7,501 nt of DNA, from NCBI GenBank assembly GCA_937864255.1, contig CALMIT010000722.1, forward strand, positions 1 through 7,501, read 5' to 3'. Shown one piece after another: positions 1 to 5,598 of the stretch. The notes under the pieces are model-generated. The model was not told the DNA's origin and ran no database searches. It saw nothing but the letters and a program-made list of their open reading frames with translations. The DNA comes from an uncultured Saprospiraceae bacterium (GTDB lineage: Bacteria > Bacteroidota > Bacteroidia > Chitinophagales > Saprospiraceae). Numbering within the stretch: the first letter of the stretch is position 1; each line of letters starts with the position of its first letter. The position numbers and the translations under genes are program-made.

Positions 1-648
1 CTTGTCGCCATCTACCGGGTGCTTCCCGTGCCCGTCACACCGCTGATGATCATTCGCCTTTTTGAACAGGCGGGCGATGAAAAAAGGTCTTTGCGACTGT
101 ATAAAGACTGGGAGCCATTGAGCGACATCACCCCGGCTTTGCAACTCGCGGTGGTTTGTGCGGAAGATCAACAGTTTACCGCTCACGCAGGTTTTGATTT
201 TGAGGCGATTGAAAAAGCGCTCAAACACAACAAGCGTTATCGTCGCAAACGCGGTGCGAGCACGATTTCACAACAAACCGCCAAAAATGTTTTTCTTTAT
301 CCGAATCGCTCGTGGATAAGAAAAGGTCTGGAGGTTTATTTTACCATCTTGATCGAGAGCTACTGGTCGAAAAAGAGAATCATGGAAGTGTATCTGAATG
401 TGATCGAACTTGGCGACGGAATATACGGCGCTGAGGCTGCTTCCAATTATTTTTATAAAAAAAATGCCGCCAAAATCAAAGCAGAAGAAGCGGCGCTGCT
501 GGCTGCTGTTTTGCCTAATCCGCTTCGTTATAAAGTGAATCGTCCGGGTACTTATATTCAAAATCGCAAAAGCTGGATTTACAATCAGATGCTGCAATGG
601 GATATGAAACTTGATTACGGCAAAAGGGATTACGAAAAACGCAATTGA
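1..648 (+). CDS. mtgA: Monofunctional peptidoglycan glycosyltransferase (3' part, start outside window)
   Basis: Polymerises lipid II into glycan strands at the outer face of the inner membrane, using a GT51 domain without a transpeptidase domain. The reading frame is open from base 1, so the start codon and most of the N-terminal membrane anchor lie upstream. The first visible residues (LVAIYRVLPVPVTPLM) look like the end of that anchor. GT51 motifs appear in order: AEDQ, whose Glu at codon 163-165 is the expected catalytic acid/base; the GASTISQQTAKN motif; KKRIMEVYLNVIELGDGIYG; and EAALLAAVLPNP. These match the MtgA subfamily closely, including the short C-terminus that ends soon after the glycosyltransferase domain. 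About 215 residues are visible, so perhaps 15-30 are missing. The gene is separated by 103 bases from the next one, which has its own promoter-like box. The family assignment is very secure; membrane topology is inferred. Confidence 0.95.
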   Translation, partial: LVAIYRVLPVPVTPLMIIRLFEQAGDEKRSLRLYKDWEPLSDITPALQLAVVCAEDQQFTAHAGFDFEAIEKALKHNKRYRRKRGASTISQQTAKNVFLYPNRSWIRKGLEVYFTILIESYWSKKRIMEVYLNVIELGDGIYGAEAASNYFYKKNAAKIKAEEAALLAAVLPNPLRYKVNRPGTYIQNRKSWIYNQMLQWDMKLDYGKRDYEKRN

Positions 649-714
649 TTCTTTTTAAAAATGCACATTCGATTTATATTCGGACAAATGAATCGGCGAG
701 CACTTGAATTTTAT

Positions 715-722
715 TAGATTTG
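715..722 (+). promoter_or_regulatory. Bacteroidota-type -7 box (TAGATTTG) upstream of the GIWG-motif gene
   Basis: TAGATTTG is an exact match to TAnnTTTG, the -7 element of Bacteroidota primary-sigma promoters. It lies about 30 bases before the ATG at 752, which would give a leader of roughly 20-25 bases. I see no good TTTG -33 element at the usual distance, so this rests on one box. Its position downstream of a possible TTG start at 704 supports the ATG at 752. Confidence 0.45.
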
Positions 723-751
723 CTTCAATTAAAAAACACAAACAAAACACG

Positions 752-1318
752 ATGAGTACAAATAATCAAATAGGAATCTGGGGATACGAAGCTTCAAAAA
801 AGAAGCCGTCCGAAAAAAAAGAGGAAGAAGTAATCGTAATTCAGCCGCAAGGATCGGTGAAAAGGGGACAGCGATCCAAACCTGTCGCACAGGTTGCCGC
901 CGAGCCGGTTGAAACCAAAAAACGTGGCAGGAAAAGCACCGCGCGCAGTCTCGCAACGGAAGAAAAAGAAAAAACAATGAGCGGCATTTGGGGACTGGAA
1001 ACCGACCGGTTCAGAGACCCGGTGAGCGCGCCTCCGAAGCCGGAACAAGCGCCGGCAGTTGCCGATGATACCGCCGAAGCAGAGACCACGCCTATCGAAA
1101 AAATGCTGGACATAGAGCGGTACGAAACGCTCAAGTCACTCCTGAAAAAAGCTACTAAAAAATATAAAAAGGCTAAAAAAGCTGTCAAAAAAGCAAAAAA
1201 AGACGGAAAGAATCTTGAAAAAATCCTCGTAATGCGGCTCAAAGCCAAGCTGGCAAAAAAAGAACGCAATGCCATAAAACAGGAACTGATTCTTTCAAAA
1301 TTGAGAAAAGAAAGTTGA
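752..1318 (+). CDS. Unrecognised Lys/Ala-rich protein with duplicated GIWG motif
   Basis: I do not recognise this 188-residue protein. It has four visible parts. Residues 1-13 hold IGIWGYE (7-13). Residues 14-75 are a charged, probably disordered stretch with a basic KKRGRK patch (56-61), loosely like an AT-hook core. A second, near-identical motif, SGIWGLE (77-83), directly follows an internal Met76. A Pro/Ala/acidic linker (90-113) leads to a C-terminal helical region (114-188), very rich in KKA/KKY repeats (132-150) and probably a basic coiled coil. There is no signal peptide or membrane segment. The ATG at 752 is preferred over an in-frame TTG at 704, because the promoter-like box at 715-722 lies between them and residue 1 begins the low-complexity protein naturally. 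The basic tail would suit nucleic-acid or acidic-partner binding, but that is a composition-based guess. A terminator-like hairpin follows the stop by 4 bases. Confidence 0.75.
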   Translation: MSTNNQIGIWGYEASKKKPSEKKEEEVIVIQPQGSVKRGQRSKPVAQVAAEPVETKKRGRKSTARSLATEEKEKTMSGIWGLETDRFRDPVSAPPKPEQAPAVADDTAEAETTPIEKMLDIERYETLKSLLKKATKKYKKAKKAVKKAKKDGKNLEKILVMRLKAKLAKKERNAIKQELILSKLRKES

Positions 1319-1322
1319 AAAT

Positions 1323-1345
1323 AAAGGCGCCGCGAGGCGCTTTTT
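1323..1345 (+). terminator. Rho-independent terminator with GCGA tetraloop after the GIWG-motif gene
   Basis: Bases 1323-1331 pair with 1336-1344 in a 9-bp stem (five G-C pairs, one G-U, three A-U). The loop is GCGA, a GNRA-type tetraloop, and T1341-T1345 form a T-run. It begins 4 bases after the stop of the upstream gene and ends 5 bases before the ATG at 1351. This is a good intrinsic terminator shape. Its closeness to the next start means it could also affect expression of the phosphoesterase gene. Confidence 0.65.
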
Positions 1346-1350
1346 GCTTT

Positions 1351-1848
1351 ATGAAAAAAATTGGTTTACTCTCCGATACGCACAGTTTTTTAGACCCGAA
1401 GGTTTTTCAATATTTCGCCGGGGTTGACGAAATCTGGCATGCCGGTGATATCGGCGATGTTGCATTGGCAGAACGGTTGCTGGCTTTCAAACCACTCCGG
1501 GCTGTGTTTGGCAATATTGACGGCAAAGAATTGAGACAATTATTTCCCGAAGATTTGCACTTTGAAATTGAGGGAAAAAAGGTTTTTATGACGCATATCG
1601 GAGGCTATCCGGGCAAATATCAGCCCCGGGTCAAAAAAATTATCGAAGAGACTCACCCGGATTTGTTTATTTGCGGACACTCGCACATTCTCAAAATCAT
1701 ACCCGATAAAATCCACCACCTGTTGCACATTAATCCGGGCGCCTGCGGCAATTACGGCTGGCACAAAGTAAAGACGCTCGTGCGTTTTGAACTGGAAGCC
1801 GCCAAAATCCAAAATCTCGAAGTCATCGAAATTGGCACGAGAGGCTGA
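1351..1848 (+). CDS. YfcE/MJ0936-family metallophosphoesterase
   Basis: A 165-residue cytosolic calcineurin-like phosphoesterase. Family members hydrolyse phosphodiesters using two metal ions; the natural substrate is usually unknown. All metal-ligand motifs are present: SDTH (D9, H11), HAGDIGD (D33), GNID (N55), THIGG (H82) and GHSH (H110, H112). The INPGACG segment near residue 130 is also typical. The length fits the stand-alone YfcE/MJ0936 group. The ATG at 1351 is chosen because it places MKKIGLLSDTH at the expected beta-strand-1 position. The upstream in-frame TTG at 1315 would overlap the previous stop and force translation through the terminator hairpin at 1323-1345. A promoter for this gene would have to lie within the preceding coding region, or the gene is expressed by read-through. 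The fold assignment is secure; the substrate cannot be told. Confidence 0.9.
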   Translation: MKKIGLLSDTHSFLDPKVFQYFAGVDEIWHAGDIGDVALAERLLAFKPLRAVFGNIDGKELRQLFPEDLHFEIEGKKVFMTHIGGYPGKYQPRVKKIIEETHPDLFICGHSHILKIIPDKIHHLLHINPGACGNYGWHKVKTLVRFELEAAKIQNLEVIEIGTRG

Positions 1849-1890
1849 TTTTTTTCAAAATAAAAGATCAACCTTTTTAAAAAAAATCAG
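1845..1890 (+). repeat. 11-bp perfect inverted repeat over the phosphoesterase stop codon (possible terminator)
   Basis: CTGATTTTTTT at 1845-1855 pairs perfectly with AAAAAAATCAG at 1880-1890. The left arm contains the TGA stop at 1846-1848. A second small stem (1862-1866 with 1873-1877, AAAAG/CTTTT) nests in the 24-base loop and is followed by T and A runs. The stem is mostly A-T and lacks a 3' T-run after the outer arm, so it is a weak match to an intrinsic terminator. It could instead be an mRNA 3'-end stabiliser. Confidence 0.4.
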
Positions 1891-1952
1891 TTAGCATTCT
1901 AATGTATTCCGCACATCGGGCTTTCAGAACAGACCCTTGAAAAGTTTAAACG

Positions 1953-3380
1953 ATGGAAGTACGAAAAGGCATCCTTTGGTTCAGGCAGGATCTGCGTATT
2001 CACGACAATGAAGCGCTCTTCGAGGCGCTTGAATTTTGTAAAGAAATCATTCCTGTGTATGTTTTTGACGAACGCCTTTTCGGCGGAAAAACACGTTTCG
2101 GCTTTCCGAAAACCGGAAAATTCAGGGCAAAATTTATCATAGAAAGCATACACGACCTGCGTAAAAGTCTGAGAGCGCGCGGCTCCGAACTGGTTGTAAG
2201 ATTTGGAAAACCGGAAATCGAAATTTTTAAAATAGCCCGTCAGTACAAAACAGACTGGGTTTTTTGTAACCGCGAGCGAACAAGCGAGGAAGTTTTTGTG
2301 CAAGACGCGCTAGAGCAAAAACTCTGGAGCATCGGGCAGGAAATGCGGTATTCGAGGGGTAAAATGCTTTATTATACTTCCGACCTCCCCTTCCCCGTCA
2401 CGCAGACGCCCGACGTTTTCAGCAATTTTAGAAAAGAAGTAGAAAAAATTGTCCCGGTGAGGGAGCCACTGCCAACCGAATCGGCAGAAATTCCTGCTTT
2501 TCATTTCGATTTGGAACCGGGCGAAATTCCTGCGCTCCAGGATTTGGGATACGAAAAATTTGAGCACGATCCACGCGCTGCGGTGGCGTTTGAAGGCGGC
2601 GAAGCCGCCGCGCTGAAAAGGTTACATTATTACTTTTGGGAAGCCGACCTGCCCCGCAATTATAAAGAAACGAGGAATGAATTAATGGGCGGCGACTACT
2701 CCACAAAATTTTCTCCCTGGCTTTCGCAGGGCTGCATCTCTCCGAAACGCATCATTTCCGAACTCACCAAATACGAAGATGAAGTGGTAAAAAACGAATC
2801 CACTTACTGGATTTTTTTTGAACTATTGTGGAGAGATTTTTTCCGCCTGATGGGTAAAAAGCATTTGAATAGAATTTTCCTGAAAGGCGGACCTAAAAAC
2901 GCAAACAACGCTGCACTGAAAAATAATCCGACACTTTTTCAAATCTGGGCAGACGGACAAACGGGAGTGCCTTTCATAGACGCCAACATGAATGAACTCC
3001 GCCTCACCGGTTTTATGTCGAATCGCGGGCGGCAAAATGTAGCCAGTTTTCTAATTCACGACCTCAAAATCAACTGGCAAGTCGGCGCCGAATATTTTGA
3101 ATCTCTTCTGATTGACTACGATCCGTGTAGCAATTGGGGCAACTGGAATTACATCGCCGGCGTAGGCAGCGACCCGCGCGAAACGCGTTATTTTAATATT
3201 GCTTCACAGGCGCAGCGCTATGACCCAAACGGCGATTATGTAAAGCGCTGGTGTCCGCAATTGGAAAAAATACCTGCCGAAAAAATTCATTCTTTGGATG
3301 CGCTCGCCCCTGCCGAACTTTCAGGCTACGGAATAACATTGGGTGAAAATTATCCGAAACCCAGAGCGCTGCATTTCTGA
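1953..3380 (+). CDS. Cryptochrome DASH (single-strand DNA CPD photolyase-type flavoprotein)
   Basis: A complete 475-residue member of the photolyase/cryptochrome superfamily. DASH cryptochromes bind FAD and usually a methenyl-tetrahydrofolate antenna. They repair cyclobutane pyrimidine dimers, mainly in single-stranded DNA, under blue light, and some have signalling roles. The N-terminal alpha/beta antenna domain (about 1-165) opens with GILWFRQDLRIHDN and ends with the DASH-typical YTSDLPFPVTQTPDVFSNFR. The helical FAD domain carries YSTKFSPW (249-256), WRDFF (293-297), NRGRQNV (357-363) and DPCSNWGNW (390-398). The C-terminus closes with GDYVKRWCPQL and YPKPRALHF, with no long extension. 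The ATG at 1953 places the first beta-strand normally. It stands alone between a phosphoesterase gene and a terminator-like hairpin. No clear TAnnTTTG promoter was seen in the 104-base gap upstream. Subfamily assignment is strong; the light-dependent function is inferred from the family. Confidence 0.95.
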   Translation: MEVRKGILWFRQDLRIHDNEALFEALEFCKEIIPVYVFDERLFGGKTRFGFPKTGKFRAKFIIESIHDLRKSLRARGSELVVRFGKPEIEIFKIARQYKTDWVFCNRERTSEEVFVQDALEQKLWSIGQEMRYSRGKMLYYTSDLPFPVTQTPDVFSNFRKEVEKIVPVREPLPTESAEIPAFHFDLEPGEIPALQDLGYEKFEHDPRAAVAFEGGEAAALKRLHYYFWEADLPRNYKETRNELMGGDYSTKFSPWLSQGCISPKRIISELTKYEDEVVKNESTYWIFFELLWRDFFRLMGKKHLNRIFLKGGPKNANNAALKNNPTLFQIWADGQTGVPFIDANMNELRLTGFMSNRGRQNVASFLIHDLKINWQVGAEYFESLLIDYDPCSNWGNWNYIAGVGSDPRETRYFNIASQAQRYDPNGDYVKRWCPQLEKIPAEKIHSLDALAPAELSGYGITLGENYPKPRALHF

Positions 3381-3402
3381 GAAAGGAAGGTGAAAAATTA
3401 GA

Positions 3403-3438
3403 AAACCCTTGTCCCGCACGAAACGAGAACAAGGGTTT
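3403..3438 (+). terminator. Hairpin terminator after the cryptochrome gene, possibly bidirectional
   Basis: AAACCCTTGT at 3403-3412 pairs perfectly with ACAAGGGTTT at 3429-3438 around a 16-base loop, starting 22 bases after the cryptochrome stop. The 3' arm ends in TTT followed by CTAACCC, so the T-run is short. On the minus strand the stem is followed by TCTAATTTTTC, so it could also end transcripts coming from the opposite gene. The convergent layout makes a shared terminator plausible. Confidence 0.55.
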
Positions 3439-3483
3439 CTAACCCAAACAAATAAACACAAAAACTACTTTCAAAAGAACGTC

Positions 3484-3535
3484 CGAAGTTAATTTGAATT
3501 CCGTTTAGGGAAAAGCTATTGATAATTTAACTTCG
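3484..3535. repeat. 9-bp inverted repeat in the intergenic region
   Basis: CGAAGTTAA (3484-3492) is repeated as its reverse complement TTAACTTCG (3527-3535) across a 34-base spacer. The arms are perfect but do not extend. It could be a weak stem in a 3' untranslated region or a chance occurrence in AT-rich DNA. No role can be assigned. Confidence 0.4.
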
Positions 3536-3686
3536 AGATTCCGTGACATTAATTTTTTAAATTTTGATCTTTAAAACGCTTCTCTGCCAGTATTTTTAAG
3601 AAATTATCAGTTACGCAAAATTTTAAAAATATTTGGTCTGACATCAGGCATTTTTGATAAAATTTTTCACTTTCCTCATAAATTCC

Positions 3687-4655
3687 TCAGTCATCTTCAC
3701 CTAACCATTCCCGGATTTTATTCGCCAGCACTTTTGCGTGTCCAAGATGACTTTCGATTGACCAGCCGGCGATATGTGGTGATAAAATTACATTATCCAT
3801 CTGTAAAAGTAAATGAAACGGTTCGGGCAGGTTTTGCAAATTGAGTGAATTGAAAGACATTTCTTCATATTCGATCACGTCAAGCGCGGCTCCGCGTACT
3901 TTGCCGGCGTGCAGGTGTTTGATTAAATCCACCGTGGACAATACCGTACCCCGCGCCGTGTTGACCAGCCAAATTGGCTTTTTAAAGCGATTCAAAAAGT
4001 CATCGTTGATAAAATGATGGTTGTCTGGCGAATACGGAATATGGATGCTCAAAATATCGGCGCGATCAAAAATATCCTGCAAATCCGCCGCTTCGGCGAA
4101 AGCGTCGCCGTAACCCGTTTTATATTTGTCGTAAGCCAAAACGCGGACATTAAAACCGCTGAGCCGGCGGGCCAAGGCCTGACCCATATTTCCGTAACCC
4201 AAAATTCCTACAGTTTTGCCTCCCAGTTCCGTACCTGTGTTGGCTTTTCTAATCCATTGACCTGCCCTTATCTGTCGGTCAGCGCGATGCAGGTTGTTCA
4301 TCAATCCGAGCAGTAAACCTACCGTATGCTCCGCCACCGTGTCGCGGCTACCTTCCGGGGAAGCAAAAACCCGGATATTTTGAGCCTCCGCAAAATCCAG
4401 ATCAATGTGTTCAAGCCCGACGCCGGCGCGTGCGATAAATTTTAAAGAAGTAGCTTGCTGCAAAAAATCACTGTCTAGTTTCAACCTGCTTTTGCAAACA
4501 ATGCCCACGAAGCCGGGCAACAAAATTTTTAGCATTTCTCTATCCGTTTCAAAATGAAAATGACATTGAAAACCCATATTTTTCAGGGCTTCGGGCAGGT
4601 AAGGGTGCGTTTCGTCGGTGAAAAGAATATTTTTGGAAAGTGACATATTTTTCAT
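3687..4655 (-). CDS. D-isomer-specific 2-hydroxyacid dehydrogenase (SerA/HprA type)
   Basis: A 322-residue cytosolic oxidoreductase that interconverts a D-2-hydroxyacid and its 2-oxoacid with NAD(H). The substrate could be 3-phosphoglycerate, hydroxypyruvate/glyoxylate or another acid. It has a split substrate domain (about 1-100 and the last 30 residues) flanking a Rossmann domain. Visible features are the ARAGVGLEHID segment (75-85), the dinucleotide motif GYGNMG (153-158), Asp176 at the end of beta-2 (favouring NAD over NADP), and the catalytic triad Arg235 (NTARG), Glu264 (DVIEYE) and His294 (SPHIAGW). The length is that of the short forms without an ACT domain. The Glu-to-His spacing is slightly longer than in E. 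coli SerA, with a Leu-rich segment around 268-285. The first ATG (4655) lies only 4 bases after a promoter-like box, so the mRNA may be leaderless or translation may start at Met4 (4646). It is divergent from proC with 96 bases between. Substrate is not determinable; serine synthesis is possible. Confidence 0.92.
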   Translation of the reverse strand: MKNMSLSKNILFTDETHPYLPEALKNMGFQCHFHFETDREMLKILLPGFVGIVCKSRLKLDSDFLQQATSLKFIARAGVGLEHIDLDFAEAQNIRVFASPEGSRDTVAEHTVGLLLGLMNNLHRADRQIRAGQWIRKANTGTELGGKTVGILGYGNMGQALARRLSGFNVRVLAYDKYKTGYGDAFAEAADLQDIFDRADILSIHIPYSPDNHHFINDDFLNRFKKPIWLVNTARGTVLSTVDLIKHLHAGKVRGAALDVIEYEEMSFNSLNLQNLPEPFHLLLQMDNVILSPHIAGWSIESHLGHAKVLANKIREWLGEDD

Positions 4656-4659
4656 TTTA

Positions 4660-4667
4660 CAAAGGTA
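4660..4667 (-). promoter_or_regulatory. Bacteroidota-type -7 box (TACCTTTG) at the dehydrogenase start
   Basis: Reading the minus strand, TACCTTTG matches TAnnTTTG exactly and ends 4 bases before the ATG at 4655. A CTTG that could serve as a -33 element lies upstream (CAAG at 4684-4687 on the plus strand), with a spacer of about 16 bases, slightly shorter than usual. Transcription would begin at or next to the ATG, which suggests a leaderless message or a start at the downstream ATG (4646). Confidence 0.5.
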
Positions 4668-4751
4668 ATTGCACCAATAATGGCAAGATTTTTTTAGCCT
4701 GTTTATTTTTAATATTTCCCACTATGGGACTAATTTTCAAAAACCGATAAA

Positions 4752-5555
4752 ATGAAAATACTGGTCATCGGCGGCGGCAATATGGGACTCACTTACGCAC
4801 AAAGTTTCCTGCGCTCGCACATTACCAACAAAAATGACATGATGATTTTGGAAAAATCCCCTGAAAAAGCGGAGGAGCTTTCCAAGAAAGACATTGGCAC
4901 GGTGTACGCCACGCCCGAAAATTGCCTGGAACAGGCAGATTTAATCATTTTGGCAGTAAAACCGCAGGATGCCCCCGCCCTTTTTCAAACGCTCCAACCT
5001 GAAATAGAACCGCAACAAGTTTTTTTGAGCATTATGGCCGGCGTCAAAATAGAAGCAATTCGCCGGGCATTGAATATTTCCAAAATCATACGCGCCATGC
5101 CCAATCTGCCGGCGCAAATCGGCATGGGAATGACTGCATTTACTTCGACTGACGAGGTGACGCGCATCGAACTCGTAATGGTACAAAACCTGCTCAACAC
5201 CACAGGCAAAACCGTTTATGTGGAAAGCGAGGAACTGATAGATGCGGCGACAGCCATTTCGGGTTCGGGACCGGCTTACGTCTATTTTTTTATGAATGCC
5301 ATGATGGATGCCGCTAAGGAGATGGGCTTTTCTGATTCGGAAGCCGAACTTTTGGTCGGGCAAACTTTCAAAGGCGCAGTAGATTTGTATGAAAAATCCA
5401 CCGCATCCTGCAACGAGTGGATACAAAGAGTAGCCTCGAAAGGTGGCACCACCGAAGCCGCGCTCAACACCTGGCAGCAAATCAGCCTGCATCAAAATAT
5501 TATGGAAGGCGCCAAGTCTGCGCTGTTTCGCGCGATAGAATTGGGTAACGGGTAA
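4752..5555 (+). CDS. proC: Pyrroline-5-carboxylate reductase
   Basis: Catalyses the last step of proline synthesis, reducing 1-pyrroline-5-carboxylate to L-proline with NAD(P)H in the cytosol. The protein is 267 residues, normal for the family. The Rossmann motif GGGNMG is at 7-12, AVKPQ at 68-72, RAMPNLPAQIG at 114-124 and ISGSGPAYVYFF at 169-180. The C-terminal family signature ends in VASKGGTTEAAL (227-238). This signature usually reads SPGGTT; here Lys230 replaces Pro. An acidic residue (Glu34) at the end of beta-2 might lower NADPH preference, but this is a guess. The ATG at 4752 sits in an A-rich leader and gives the normal N-terminus. A near-match to a -7 box (TAATTTTC, 4731-4738) lies about 14 bases before the start. 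The gene is followed after 43 bases by a large same-strand ORF, so the two may be co-transcribed. Confidence 0.95.
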   Translation: MKILVIGGGNMGLTYAQSFLRSHITNKNDMMILEKSPEKAEELSKKDIGTVYATPENCLEQADLIILAVKPQDAPALFQTLQPEIEPQQVFLSIMAGVKIEAIRRALNISKIIRAMPNLPAQIGMGMTAFTSTDEVTRIELVMVQNLLNTTGKTVYVESEELIDAATAISGSGPAYVYFFMNAMMDAAKEMGFSDSEAELLVGQTFKGAVDLYEKSTASCNEWIQRVASKGGTTEAALNTWQQISLHQNIMEGAKSALFRAIELGNG

Positions 5556-5598
5556 AAATCTCGGGCATTTTTTCCAACTTTGACCAAAATCGAAAATT

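Larger units (their letters stand above)
3381..3686. other. AT-rich intergenic region between convergent genes
   Basis: The 306 bases separate the ends of the converging cryptochrome and hydroxyacid dehydrogenase genes. No coding potential is seen. It holds a terminator-like hairpin (3403-3438), a 9-bp inverted repeat (3484-3492 with 3527-3535), and an A/T-only 9-bp inverted repeat (3617-3625 with 3658-3666) that could help end the minus-strand transcript. A pair of short ATTCCGT repeats (starting near 3498 and 3538) is also visible. No tRNA or recognisable riboswitch was found. Confidence 0.6.

Noticed and set aside
704..751. Upstream TTG start adding 16 residues to the GIWG-motif protein
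   Set aside because: It lies before the TAnnTTTG box at 715-722, the extra residues look like translated leader, and an ATG in an A-rich context follows at 752.
841..1275. Minus-strand Phe/Ser-rich open frames opposite the Lys-rich gene
   Set aside because: They arise because AAA/AAG lysine codons read as TTT/CTT on the other strand; the apparent hydrophobic protein is an artefact.
1315..1350. Upstream TTG start adding 12 residues to the metallophosphoesterase
   Set aside because: It overlaps the previous stop codon and runs through a terminator hairpin; the ATG at 1351 gives the normal family N-terminus.
4014..4316. Plus-strand 100-codon frame inside the hydroxyacid dehydrogenase
   Set aside because: It is fully antisense to conserved catalytic and Rossmann motifs, with no independent support.
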